Assembly: GCA_032718475.1 (NCBI GenBank) | Contig: JAUCBJ010008074.1 | Coordinates: 1 to 64,000 of the forward strand | DNA length: 64,000 nt | From: Nemertoderma westbladi | Lineage: Eukaryota; Xenacoelomorpha; Nemertodermatida; Nemertodermatidae | Direction: 5' to 3' | In this document: positions 31,499 through 42,501 of the stretch, piece by piece | Numbering within the stretch: the stretch's first letter is position 1 | Layout: the number at the start of each line of letters is the position of its first letter | Translations under genes and position numbers: made by a program | Notes under the pieces: generated by a model | Seen by the model: only the letters and a program-made list of their open reading frames with translations | Database searches by the model: none | Told to the model about the DNA's origin: nothing

Positions 31499-32920
31499 GA
31501 GGGGTCCCTGTCTGGTGGAGGGAGGGAGTCCCTGACTGGTGGAGGGAGGGAGGGAGGAAGGGGTCCCTGTCTGGTGGAGGGAGGGAGGGAGGGAGGGGTC
31601 CCTGTCTGGTGGTGGAGGGAGGGGTCCCTGTCTGGTGGAGGGAGGGAGGGGTCCCTGTCTGGTGGAGGGAGGGAGGGGTCCCTGTCTGGCGGAGGGAGGG
31701 AGGGGTCGCTGTCTGGTGGAGGGAGGGAGTCCCTGTCTGGTGGAGGGAGGGAGTCCCTGTCTGGTGGAGGGAGGGGTCCCTGTCTGGTGGTGGAGGGAGG
31801 GGTCCCTGTCTGGTGCTGGAGGGAGGGGTCCCTGTCTGGTGGAGGGAGGGAGTCCCTGTCTGGTGGAGGGAGGGAGTCCCTGACTGGTGGAGGGAGGGAG
31901 GGGTCCCTGTCTGGTGGTGGAGGGAGGGAGGGAGGGAGGGGTCCCTGTCTGGTGGTGGAGGGAGGGGTCCCTGTCTGGTGGTGGAGGGAGGGGTCCCTGT
32001 CTGGTGGAGGGAGGGAGTCCCTGTCTGGTGGAGGGAGGGAGGGGTCCCTGTCTGGTGGTGGAGGGAGGGAGGGAGGGGTCCCTGTCTGGTGGTGGAGGGT
32101 GGGGTCCCTGTCTGGTGGAGGGAGGGAGTCCCTGTCTGGTGGAGGGAGGGATTGGTCCCTCTCTGGTGGTGGAGGGAGGGAGGGAGGGGTCCCTGTCTGG
32201 TGGAGGGAGGGAGTCCCTGTCTGGTGGAGGTGAAGGAGGGAGGAAGGGGTCCCTGTCTGGTGGAGGGAGGGAGGGAGGGAGGGAGGGAGGGGTCCCTGTC
32301 TGGTGGTGGAGGGAGGGGTCCCTGTCTGGTGGAGGGAGGGAGGGGTCCCTGTCTGGTGGTGGGAGGGAGGGGTCCCTGTCTGGCGGAGGGAGGGAGGGGT
32401 CCCTGTCTGGTGGAGGGAGGGAGTCCCTGTCTGGTGGAGGGAGGGAGTCCCTGTCTGGTGGAGGGAGGGGTCCCTGTCTGGTGGTGGAGGGAGGGGTCCC
32501 TGTCTGGTGCTGGAGGGAGGGGTCCCTGTCTGGTGGAGGGAGGGAGTCCCTGTCTGGTGGAGGGAGGGAGTCCCTGACTGGTGGAGGGAGGGAGGGGTCC
32601 CTGTCTGGTGGTGGAGGGAGGGAGAGAGGGGTCCCTGTCTGGTGGAGGGAGGGAGGAAGGGGTACCTGTCTGGTGGTGGAGGGAGGGGTCCCTGTCTGGT
32701 GGAGGGAGGGAGTCCCTCTCTGGTGGAGGGAGGGAGGGGTCCCTGTCTGGTGGTGGAGGGTGGGGTCCCTGTCTGGTGGAGGGAGGGAGTCCCTGTCTGG
32801 TGGAGGGAGGGATTGGTCCCTCTCTGGTGGTGGAGGGAGGGAGGGAGGGGTCCCTGTCTGGTGGAGGGAGGGAGTCCCTGTCTGGTGGAGGGAAGGAGGG
32901 GTCCCTGTCTGGTGGTGGTG
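31499..32920 (+). repeat. G-rich minisatellite, right part, with higher-order repeat
   Basis: Continuation of the 27-bp exon-derived minisatellite. Here it forms a higher-order pattern: rare variants such as GATTGGTCCCTCTCTGG (about 32150 and 32813) recur about 664 bp apart in the same order, so a block of some 25 units was duplicated. The long ORFs across it on both strands are artefacts of the multiple-of-three unit. Confidence 0.93.
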
Positions 32921-33133
32921 TGAGTTTCTTTTTTCGAGGGGCTTCAAAGAAATCAGGAATATAAATAGTAAATTTTATTTAGAAAATAACCAATCAATGT
33001 ATAATTGAAACTGGACTTTCGATCTATGTAACAACTCTTTAAGTAATCGAAACTTTAAAATTAATTCGCCATCGGTGAGGATTGAATCCGCGTCTACCAA
33101 TAATTATACAAACAATAAATTATCTCTCCCCAG

Positions 33134-33446
33134 TGTTACCGCGGCTATCTTATAGTGATCGCCCGAGACACAAAGACTCTCCCGAGTATACGACCCGGGG
33201 TCTACAAGGAGATGTTTATCGTTTCGATCTACGACATACAACACAAATTCGTCGCCTACTCCGCACCCATGTCCGGTGTGTCCGAGGTCCTCTGTGAATG
33301 GGGCTCGCTGTATATACTAACATCGGACAACCATCTGGTACAACTGGTAGAGAAGGATACCCAGAGTAAACTAGAGTTGTTGTTTAAGAAGAATCTATAC
33401 GATGTTGCTATTCAACTCGCTAAGTCTCAGCAGTTTAATCATAATG
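33134..33446 (+). CDS. VPS11: VPS11, exon 3 (residues 267-371)
   Basis: After acceptor TCTCCCCAG the exon reads CYRGYLIVIARD, continuing exon 2 exactly as in animal VPS11. It includes ILNIYDI-like FIVSIYDIQHKFVAYS, the CEWGSLYILT propeller strand and KDTQSKLELLFKKNLYDVAIQLAKSQ, which starts the alpha-solenoid. It ends with one extra base before donor GTAAGC (phase 1). Confidence 0.94.
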
Positions 33447-34346
33447 GTAAGCAGAAGCACCATGGGAATTTACTGAATAAAATTTTTATGAGATTTTACC
33501 GTGCGGAGGGGTAAGAACAATCTTTTCGAGGCCCATGTGAAGAATACCACCAGACTTTCTGCCGTTATATTTCACTTTGCAGTTACCCCAATGTGAAGAA
33601 TACCAGGTTTTCACCAAAACCACAGGTTACAGAAGGGCTGAATCTATCCAAAACAATAAACGAATTAGTATATGTACAGGTTATAAGACAGAAATAAGCG
33701 CTATAAAACACTTAATAAAGATAAATTAAAAAAAAAAAAAATCTTCATATATAAAATTCCAATAAAAAATCGACCGAAAAGTGAAATCCTGGTATTCTTC
33801 ACATGGGCGCTTTGCGATTTTTGTATAACGGGAGAAATAACGGAGAATGTCAAAACAATAAAATGTAATAAATATGTTTTATTAGTTATTTACTTTTATT
33901 GTTTTGGTTGTAATTTTCTAAAAATCATTGTCTTTCGTTTGGCGCATTTTACCCTTTTTTTAACTATTTATCCTTTGGTTGATACTGTCTGCTATTTTAC
34001 TACCAATTTTACCGACATTGTCTACACCATATTATTAAGCATTATTGGTTCCAAAGGTGTTTACGACGATAATTATGTCCAAAACAAAAAGTGTACATAA
34101 ATATAAATGAATCAGAATGGTTAGAGCGTCAGACGTCCAACTCGGTGGTCACCAGTTCGATCCCACCTGGACGTCATTGTCGACATTGCAAAAGCTGTAC
34201 CCAACAATAAGTTATAATAAAATATAAAGGGAAATTAGGGAAATTGTTTTGGTTAGATTCAAGCACTATTGTAATCTCCTCTACTAAAATGGATGTAAAA
34301 TCACACTAGGCTATAATAAACATTTTCTAAACTATCTTTTGCGCAG
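33447..34346 (+). other. VPS11 intron 3 with a small MITE and a tRNA-like element
   Basis: 900 bp, AT-rich. 33521-33811 is bounded by inverted repeats GCCCATGTGAAGAATACCA and its complement, with a third internal partial copy at about 33588, which suggests a MITE. 34112-34178 has tRNA-like A and B boxes (TGGTTAGAGCG and GTTCGATCCCA) but no convincing cloverleaf, so it is probably a SINE head. Confidence 0.65.
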
Positions 34347-34657
34347 CTCTGGTTGACATTTACCGCCAATACGGCGACCATCTCTACTCCAAGGGCGATT
34401 ACGACGCCTCCATAACCCAATACGTAAAGACAATAGGCCGACTCGAGGCCTCCTATGTTATACGTAAATTCCTGGACTCCCAGCGGATACACAACCTAAC
34501 TATGTACTTACAGCACCTACATAGGGACGGCTGTGCCACAGAGGACCACACCACCCTGTTACTCAACTGCTACACGAAACTCAAAGACAACATCAAACTC
34601 GATTCGTTTATAATGACAGACAGAGAGGCGGACTTCGATGTTGAGACGGGAATTAAG
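34347..34657 (+). CDS. VPS11: VPS11, exon 4 (residues 371-474)
   Basis: Starts after acceptor GCGCAG, completing the split codon from exon 3. It encodes IYRQYGDHLYSKGDYDASITQ, YVIRKFLDSQRIHNLTMYL and DHTTLLLNCYTKLKD, the hallmark clathrin-heavy-chain-like solenoid of VPS11. It ends DVETGIK before donor GTAAAT (phase 0). Confidence 0.95.
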
Positions 34658-36477
34658 GTAAATACCGAACAAATATTTACTCTCTGGCTCTGCTCTTTAT
34701 CATTTCTAACTGAGTTAAATCACCGTATTTCACGCACGGGAGTCGGGAGTATTTGCAAGAAAATCATTTCCAGCGTATTACTTATAATATAACCCCATTA
34801 TATGGCATGTCTGACGCATTTGCCTGTTCCACAACCGGTTAATAGTAACACAGGTTCCTACTAATAACTCAGAATACATGGACTAGGATTCTAGTATTTA
34901 TACTACTACGACTTCGATACTAGGTCTAGGACTAGAATACTAGAACTATGATACTAGTACTAGGATACTAGGACTAGGATACTAGGACTAGGATACTAGG
35001 ACTAGGATACTAGGACTAGAATACTAGAACTAGAATACAGAACTAGGATACTAGGACTAGGATACTAGGACTAGGATACTAGGACTAGAATACTAGAACT
35101 AGGATACTAGAACTAACTAGGACTAGAATACTAGAACTAGGATACTAGAACTAACTAGGACTAGGATACTAGGACTAGAATACTAGAAAGGATACTAGGA
35201 CTAGAATACTAGAAAGGATACTAGGACTAGAATACTAGAACTAGGCTACTAGGACTAGGATACTAGGACTAGAATACTAGAACTAGGATACTAGAACTAA
35301 CTAGGACTAGAATACTAGAACTAGGATACTAGAACTAACTAGGACTAGAATACTAGAACTAGGATACTAGAACTAACCAGGACTAGGATACTAGGACTAG
35401 AATACTAGAAAGGATACTAGGACTAGAATTATAGAACTAGGACTAGGATACTAGGACTAGGATACTAGGACTAGAATACTAGAACTAGGATACTAGAACT
35501 AACTAGGACTAGAATACTAGAACTAGGATACTAGAACTAACTAGGACTAGAATACTAGAACTAGGATACTAGAAAGGATACTAGGACTAGGATACTAGGA
35601 CTAGGATACTAGGACTAGAATACTAGAACTAGGATACTAGAACTAACTAGGACTAGAATACTAGAACTAGGATACTAGAACTAACTAGGACTAGAATACT
35701 AGAACTAGGATACTAGAACTAACTAGGACTAGAATACTAGAACTAGGATACTAGAACTAACTAGGACTAGAATACTAGAACTAGGATACTAGAACTAACT
35801 AGGACTAGGATACTAGGACTAGAATACTAGAAAGGATACTAGGACTAGAATACTAGAACTAGAATACTAGAACTAACTAGGACTAGAATACTAGAACTAG
35901 GATACTAGAACTAACTAGTTCTAGGATACTAGGACTAGAATACTAGAAAGGATACTAGGACTAGAATACTAGAACTAGAATACTAGGACTAGGATACTAG
36001 GACTAGAATACTAGAACTAGGATACTAGAACTAACTAGGACTAGGATACTAGGACTAGAATACTAGGACTAGGATACTAGGACTAGGATACTAGGACTAG
36101 GATACTAGGACTAGAACTAGGATACTAGAACTAACTGGGACTAGGATATTAGAACTAACTGGGACTAGGATACTAGGACTAGGAGACTAGGACTAGAATT
36201 CTAGAACTAGGATACTAGGACTAGGATACTAGAACTAGGATACTAGAACTAACTAGGACTAGGATACTAGAACTATGATACTAGAACTAGAATACTAGGA
36301 CTAGGATACTATGTTGGTTACCTTCATTTATATTACGGTAAATATTTAAATTTATTTGAAGTATGAAGTGCGAATAACCCTTTAAGTTGGACAGTAATAA
36401 ATGATCTGAAATTATTTGATTATTATTTGTTCCTACGTTTTTTCTTTAATTTATTTTAATATGGTATCCAATTCTAG
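34658..36477 (+). other. VPS11 intron 4, mostly a CTAG-rich minisatellite
   Basis: From about 34905 to 36312 the intron is a tandem array of short units (GGATACTAGGACTA, AGAATACTAGAACTA, AACTAACTAGGACTA) in irregular order. The unique flanks are short. The acceptor is ATTCTAG at 36477. Confidence 0.92.
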
Positions 36478-38892
36478 GTCTGCAGACAAGCTGGTTACTA
36501 CAAGCACGCGCTGTATCTGGCGGAGAAAAATCGCAAACACCATTGGTATCTAAAGATTCAACTGGAAGACCTGGGGGAGCACAGTAAAGCCTTGGAGTAC
36601 ATCGGCACATTGGGGTTCTACGAAGCCGAGGATAACCTAAAGAAATACGGCAAGTTGTTAATGGGGAGTCGTCCCATGGAGACCACGAGGTTCCTCATGG
36701 CATTGTGCACCGCCTACCGGCCCTCCGGGGTATCCATGCTCGATATCGGGGGTGTCGACCAATCAGAATCCTCGGACTTACTCGACAAATCGCGACAGAA
36801 GTTAGAGGCCGCAGACCCCGCCCATTTCATTCACATATTTATAAACAATCAGACTAGGTTGATCGAGTTTCTAGAACATATGATAGCCAATCAGACGTGT
36901 TCTAAAGTCGTCTACAACACCCTCGTCGAGCTCTACCTCCAGGAGATTGGTAGAAGTGAGTCCAAAGAAATTCTTGATAAACTTATGGATGTACTTAGGA
37001 ATCACGGAGATAAATACGACGTGGATCATTGCCTGATTCTTTGTCAACTTAACGATTGTCGCACCGCTATACTGTTTCTCTATGAGAAAGCCGCCCTGTT
37101 TACCCAGATTCTCAACTATCATATCCAGCACTCTGATTTCGATAGCATCATAGATGTCTGCAAGAAGTACGGCACTAAAGAGCCGTCGCTGTGGTTACAG
37201 GCGCTCAATTACTTGGGTAGTAGAGAGGGCGGTTGTAAGTCCAAAATACAGGAAGTCCTCGGTCACATCGAGAAGCGGAACATCATCGCTCCGCTCGTTG
37301 TCGTACAGACGTTGGCTCGAACTACGGCGTCGTTGGCCTGCGTCAAGGAGTACCTGATTAAACAGCTGAGAGCCGACCAAGAGACAATCCGCGAGCAGGA
37401 GGGAACGATAGCGGCGAACCGGGCGGACACAGCCGTACTAACGGCTCGCAGCGGAGAGCTGGCCGGCCGAGCTACCGTATTCCAGGCCTCCAAGTGCGGC
37501 GTCTGCCAACACGTTCTAGAACTGCCCGCTGTGCACTTCCTCTGCCTTCACTCCTACCACAAGCATTGTTTCGAGGGTTACGCCGAACGCGAGTCCGAGT
37601 GCCCAGTCTGCGCGCCCGGGCACCGGGGCGTGGCGGAGGCGTTGGCCCAACTGGAGGACACCGCAGGGGTGGCCAATCAGTTCCTCAGCCGACTGAGGGT
37701 CTCCAAGGACGGCTTCGGCACCGTGGCTGAGTATTTCGGTAAGGGCTTGTTGGAGAAAGGTCTGTCTAGTAGTGGGGGTAGGGGGGTGCACACGGGTAGC
37801 AGTGGGGTGCACTCGGGTAGCAGTGGGGTGCACACGGGTAGCAGTGGGGTGCACTCGGGTAGCAGTGGGGTGCACTCAGGTAGCAGTGGGGTGCGTCCAA
37901 GGGGTACTGCTAGTGGTGTACCATCTGGTGGTTCTGGTACTAGCGTACCGGCGGGCGGTAGTCATGGCAGCGTCGCCCGGAGACCAACACCAACAACAGG
38001 TGACACCATCGCATCCGCCATTAGTAAACCCGTAACCAAGCAACCCGCCAATAAACACAGAGTCGCGGATGTTAAAACCAACATGGCCAAGATAGACGTA
38101 GACGCGCATTCTGTACAACGGACCGGGCCGGGAACGCTTTCCGGTCGTTTAGAGGACAACATTACCGATGGTCGGCCGGTTGGGGCTGCCAACGAGCCAA
38201 AGGGAACTCCCCCAGGGCAGTCCTCTACATACCAAGGGCCACCGCAAGGCGCCATGAGGTCTATTGGATCCAAATATGCACCCAGTTCTGAGCCAACCTC
38301 AAACAGGGCCAAACAAGGTTCCAGTAATGCTAACAAGGCCCCACTGGGCTCCAGTAATGCTAACAAGGCCCCACAGGGCTCCAGTAATGCTAACAAGGCA
38401 CCACAGGGCTCCAGTAATGCTAACAAGGCCCCACAGGGCCCCAGTAATGCTAACAAGGCCCCACAGGGCTCCAGTAATGCTAACAAGGCCCCACAGGGCT
38501 CCAGTAATGCTAACAAGGCACCACAGGGCTCCAGTAATGCTAACAAGGCCCCACAGGGCTCCAGTAATGCTAACAAGGCACCACAGGGCTCCAGTAATGC
38601 TAACAAGGCCCCACAGGGCTCCAGTAATGCTAACAAGGCCCCACAGGGCTCCGGTAACCCCTTCGATGGCCCACGAAGTTCTACTAACCCGTTCGATACC
38701 CCACAAGGTCCCGCCAACCCCACCACAGCGCCTATGCCTGGTCCGTACAGGCCACAGACAGGCTCTCATACCGCTAACACTATGGTCTCTGAGGGTTACA
38801 ATCCTTTCCTTTCTCCAGATGAAGACAAAAACAATCCATTTCTGGAGAAAGACGACAATACTGATTCTACAAACCCATTTAATAATGATTAA
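36478..38892 (+). CDS. VPS11: VPS11, terminal exon 5 (residues 475-1278), RING-H2 and NPF tail
   Basis: One large exon encodes the rest of the solenoid (from VCRQAGYYKHALYLAE), a coiled coil (about 845-885 bp in), a C3H2C3 RING-H2 finger at residues 814-852 (CGVC...CLHSYHKHC...CPVC) and the VPS11 C-terminal SKDGFGTVAEYFGKG block. In HOPS/CORVET this C-terminal region binds partner subunits such as VPS18. After it comes an unusual tail of about 375 residues: GSSGVHS/T repeats (7 aa), eleven copies of a 10-aa SNANKAP repeat (38318-38647, 30-bp unit), then five NPF motifs ending in NPFNND and TAA. NPF tripeptides bind EH domains of endocytic proteins. Human VPS11 ends soon after the C-terminal block. 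Confidence 0.93.
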   Translation, partial: VCRQAGYYKHALYLAEKNRKHHWYLKIQLEDLGEHSKALEYIGTLGFYEAEDNLKKYGKLLMGSRPMETTRFLMALCTAYRPSGVSMLDIGGVDQSESSDLLDKSRQKLEAADPAHFIHIFINNQTRLIEFLEHMIANQTCSKVVYNTLVELYLQEIGRSESKEILDKLMDVLRNHGDKYDVDHCLILCQLNDCRTAILFLYEKAALFTQILNYHIQHSDFDSIIDVCKKYGTKEPSLWLQALNYLGSREGGCKSKIQEVLGHIEKRNIIAPLVVVQTLARTTASLACVKEYLIKQLRADQETIREQEGTIAANRADTAVLTARSGELAGRATVFQASKCGVCQHVLELPAVHFLCLHSYHKHCFEGYAERESECPVCAPGHRGVAEALAQLEDTAGVANQFLSRLRVSKDGFGTVAEYFGKGLLEKGLSSSGGRGVHTGSSGVHSGSSGVHTGSSGVHSGSSGVHSGSSGVRPRGTASGVPSGGSGTSVPAGGSHGSVARRPTPTTGDTIASAISKPVTKQPANKHRVADVKTNMAKIDVDAHSVQRTGPGTLSGRLEDNITDGRPVGAANEPKGTPPGQSSTYQGPPQGAMRSIGSKYAPSSEPTSNRAKQGSSNANKAPLGSSNANKAPQGSSNANKAPQGSSNANKAPQGPSNANKAPQGSSNANKAPQGSSNANKAPQGSSNANKAPQGSSNANKAPQGSSNANKAPQGSSNANKAPQGSGNPFDGPRSSTNPFDTPQGPANPTTAPMPGPYRPQTGSHTANTMVSEGYNPFLSPDEDKNNPFLEKDDNTDSTNPFNND

Positions 38893-40187
38893 TATTATGT
38901 TTTGCAGTTATTAATATAATAGGGGGCGTTCATAAAGTATGTCACGCACTACGGGGGGGGGGGGGGGGGGGGTCAAGCTTGCGTGACATTTTGTGATAGG
39001 GTGGGGGGGGGGGGGGGGGTGTTGACTTTTGTGACGGTCACGGCGATGTTCTATGGTATGCTTTAATGTTAACTTGACATGGCTAACACTTGTAGATGAG
39101 TGGGAAACTTTAAGGAAAAAACAATAAACTCAATAACATTGAATTTAATCCCTAACATTAACCGGACACCCCTGTCTAGTCTGCCTTGTACATGTACAGT
39201 ACAGTAGTTTGAAGCTGCTAAAGTATATATAGGCTTTTAGTAAGAACTACTTCAGTCAAAATGTTTCACTTTCTATTGTGCTTTCTAACTGTTATTCGTC
39301 TAGGGGGGGGGGGGGGGGGGGGTTATAAATTTATGAAAAAAAACTGGAAAACTGGAAAATTTGCGTGACATACTTTATGAACGCCCCCATATCATAATGC
39401 ATTACTAGTAGTAATGATGAATTTGTTTTACATAATTAATTTAATTGTACAAGGCGAATTATTTATTTATTGTGTCAAATTAAATATTAAATAGACTTAC
39501 TAGACTGCTAAATATTATTAAATTGTCTTCACAAACCATCACGTTTCCTCTTAACAACCGGATGCGAAAAATCAAGATCATACGTACATATTAATCTGTT
39601 CTAGCAAAGCAGTTGTGGCCGCTAATATTACCGACCCGGTCTGTAGGGTGGTTCTTATTTGTCGTAAACGCCCTGGACTGCTGCCTGCAATAACATTACC
39701 TAGTTAACCGTTATGTTAGGGGTTAAGGGCCGTTTACCTCACTGCCCAAACATAACAGGTAACTAATATGATTACACCACGATCTACGTTGTTCACATTT
39801 TTACAATTCCCACGAATATCATTTACTGTCAGTATTATTTAGCCTTTGTGGCATTTACAAACATCAAATGGGCAGATTGGATACTACCGTGACCTATAAC
39901 AGTTACATGGTAATGTATACACTTTTATCGTAAGTCAAGATACTACCCGTTCTAGAACTCAAGAACTGCAGAACCTGCCTGTTTTGTTTCTGTTGCTACT
40001 GTGTGTCGTTACAGGTACCGGTCGAAACAGGGTAAGCCTTTGTTGTTACAATGTTATTTGCTGTAATCGATTTTTTTACATTAAGCTACAAAAAATATTA
40101 AATTAAAACTCAAGAACAATTTCTCACGCCTCAACGCCATTCTTTGCTTTCAAGGATTAATTAAAAAACGTGCAAAATAAATATTGC
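38893..40187. other. VPS11 3' flank; MITE, then no gene
   Basis: 38922-39388 is a MITE (listed separately). An AATAAA inside it near 39122 could end VPS11 transcripts. 39389-40187 is AT-rich unique sequence in which I see no coding, RNA or repeat feature. Confidence 0.6.
38922..39388. mobile_element. Harbinger-like MITE, 467 bp, in the VPS11 3' UTR
   Basis: Inverted termini GGGGGCGTTCATAAAGTATG (left) and its reverse complement (right), about 28 bp long and almost perfect. ATA is duplicated at 38919-38921 and 39389-39391. A 3-bp A/T target duplication fits PIF/Harbinger. The inside has three long G homopolymers (18-22 G) and no ORF. It starts 30 bp after the VPS11 stop codon. Confidence 0.8.
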
Positions 40188-40269
40188 CGCAGTGTGTAGG
40201 ATTCGAACCTACGCGGGAAGATCCCATTGGATTTCTAGTCCAACGCCTTAACCACTCGGCCAACACTGC
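40188..40269 (-). tRNA. tRNA-Ser (anticodon AGA)
   Basis: The - strand folds into a complete class II tRNA. The 7-bp acceptor is GCAGTGT/ACACTGC with discriminator G. The A box is TGGCCGAGTGG and the B box GGTTCGAATCC. The anticodon stem-loop is GGACTAGAAATCC with anticodon AGA (decodes UCU). The variable arm is long (TGGGATCTTCCCGCG). No CCA is encoded and there is no intron. T-rich Pol III terminators follow (TTTT at about 40177 and TTTTTT at about 40163, - strand). It stands alone in the intergenic region and appears functional. Confidence 0.93.
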
Positions 40270-40559
40270 TCGAGGTAAGAGATCAGTAAATATCCATGTC
40301 ATCGATCGTGGATAAACAAACAACCCATGCAGATGACTGATTGACTTCAGTGTGCCTATCTGAATGAATGTGACAGATTGGCGATTACTGTGCTTCGCTA
40401 ATTTTCTATAAGCTACCAAAGCAGTTTATTAATAATGATGCACTGGGTTGGAGGCCATTCCTGCCAGTACATCATTGAGTATGTGTTCCATAATTGTTCG
40501 GTTTACCATAGAAAACCAAACTGGCAGGGATACCACCGATATACGGTCACTTAAAAAAG

Positions 40560-41210
40560 ATAACAGGCTGAGATAACTACCCACCAAATATGACTCCCCA
40601 GTCTTCTCAGCCTAGGCTGAGAACACTCCCCTTAGGCTGAGATAACTCCCCTAGTTGCAAAAAATTGTTTTGTTGTTTCTGACTTTTCTGTATACATAGG
40701 ATCTAAGTTCGTTTAATCATATATACAAATATAGGCAGCTACTGTATAATACTTTTTTGGCAGTGATTTTTATGTCCGTTCATTTGACTTTTTTGTCCGC
40801 AATTTTTTATGAATTTACGGTCTTTTCTAACCAAAACAATAAAAAATAACATTACCAATTGAGGGAAAGGAGCAGGTTACAGAGGCGGGATTTTCTAACC
40901 AAAACAATAAATAGTTACAATAAAAAATAAGAAAAAAGAGCAGGTAACAGAGACGGGCTTTTCTAACTATTTAATAAAATTATTTAACATTGAGAAAGGC
41001 AGCATCAGGATTTAACTTAGAGCACACAAAAAAATGTAATAATTAATAATTATTTGTAGGAGTTTTCGCAATTAGGGGAGTCTTCTCAGACTCATCCTAA
41101 GGTGGAGTCATCTGAACCTAAAGGGAGTGTTCTCAGCCTAGGTTGAGACGACTAGGGAGTGTTATCAGCCTAGGTTGAGTCGACTGGGGAGTCATCTCAG
41201 CCTTGTACAC
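40560..41210. mobile_element. MITE-like element built of GGCTGAGA inverted repeats
   Basis: The left end (40566-40655) has AGGCTGAGATAACTACCC, ACTCCCCAGTCTTCTCAGCC and repeats of CTAGGCTGAGAACACTCCCC. The right end (41066-41210) carries the same motifs inverted, as AGTCTTCTCAGACTC and GGGAGTGTTCTCAGCCTAGG. The interior is AT-rich with CCAAAACAATAAA repeated. No ORF. The ends are approximate and I could not define a target duplication. Confidence 0.65.
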
Positions 41211-42500
41211 CCCCTCCTCTGCGGTGGACACAGACACAACTACTAAGCAGTCTAGAACATGCAGCATCCAACATTTGATTGCTACAAATACAAAAATTGC
41301 AAAATTCTGGCTGTATATTTATATTACCCAGCAGGTCATTCATTACCTGTCAGTGCCGGTACAAACTTACGCCGCTCGCGTTTTAGAAACGCGATTTACG
41401 CAAACAGCTGCTTCGCAGTGGTAGAGGAAGACATCTTCCTTTAGTTTCTATGTATTGCGTTTAGATAAATTAACAGGAATAAAGAAATTAAAAAATATTA
41501 CTAAGTACTTAAAATAAAAAACTTAAAAGTACTAAAAATAGTTGGTGTTTCTAAAAAATTGTTCTAAAATGGCCATTGTAAATAATCGCCAGGTCGTCGC
41601 AAACTTTACTACAGTAAATAGAAACAACTATTTCGCTATTTCATAAAATAGTGCATTACTGGCCGTAACCTACGCAAATTCCACTGTAATGTAGGCCTAC
41701 TACTGTATCAGACTATACACAAAATCAGCCCTTCTACGAAATTTTCCTATTACTGTACCGGTACATGCTGCGATATCCAAACTCAAAAATGGAAAACCGA
41801 GTGGAGATTCTATAAAATCCCAACAAACGTAATCAAATAGCTAGCCGTATATATTTAGCCATATCGTCACCTTCAAGGCAGAACCCCCTAAGTCGATTTT
41901 TGTAGTTCTGAGATAATCGATAAAAACTGTTTATTTTTTAGAGAGATGCCTCAGTTTACTTGTTATTGTGTTTTTTGATAACTAAATATATATAGAATTC
42001 ATATAATTAAACTTTCAATTTGATTTAGAATTACCTTTGAAATATATTGCGGTTTTTTTGTAAAAATTACCAAAACTTGTTTTTCCTAAAAACTATTGTT
42101 TTGCCAAAACAAGGGGGAACACCATTTTCTGGTATTATCCCGTAACTATACGATAGTTGCGGGGTATTGCCTGAAAACAAGGCATCCTCAATTTGGCAAA
42201 ACACCATAAGTCCGAATTTTTACAAAAAAAAAACGCAAAATATATCAAATAATAGCCAAGGCGTATCGTACGTCCTTAATAATTTAGTGCGTAGCGCGCA
42301 CGTAATACATGTGCGCATTTGTTATTAGCTAATAAGTGCTATCTACCATGTTAACTAGCACATGATCAGGTGTTAGTATTACCTGTAAACGCAATAATAA
42401 CAAATAATCATAATATACAATATAGCTAACACACTTGCGCACATGTTGGAAATTTTTGAATTCAAAATTCTAAAGGGCTCCATAAGTTTTTGATACTACT
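41211..42500. other. intergenic, one small inverted-repeat element
   Basis: No gene found. 42041-42245 is bounded by AATATATTGCGG plus a T tract and its inverted counterpart near 42245, with a near-perfect central hairpin CCCGTAACTAT-ACG-ATAGTTGCGGG (about 42139-42163). It looks like a small MITE. The rest is AT-rich unique sequence. Confidence 0.5.
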
Positions 42501-42501
42501 A

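Larger units (their letters stand above)
16202..33133 (+). other. VPS11 intron 2 (16.9 kb)
   Basis: Donor GTAGGT at 16202, acceptor CCCCAG ending at 33133. The intron consists of a G-rich minisatellite split by the BEL1 retrotransposon, with about 200 bp of unique sequence before the acceptor. The flanking exons join in phase 0 and the encoded protein is continuous (EGDKTSIQ then CYRGYLIVIARD), which confirms the two exons belong together. Confidence 0.9.

Noticed and set aside
31343-33008. Long repeat ORFs right of BEL1
   Set aside because: Same minisatellite artefact as on the left of BEL1.
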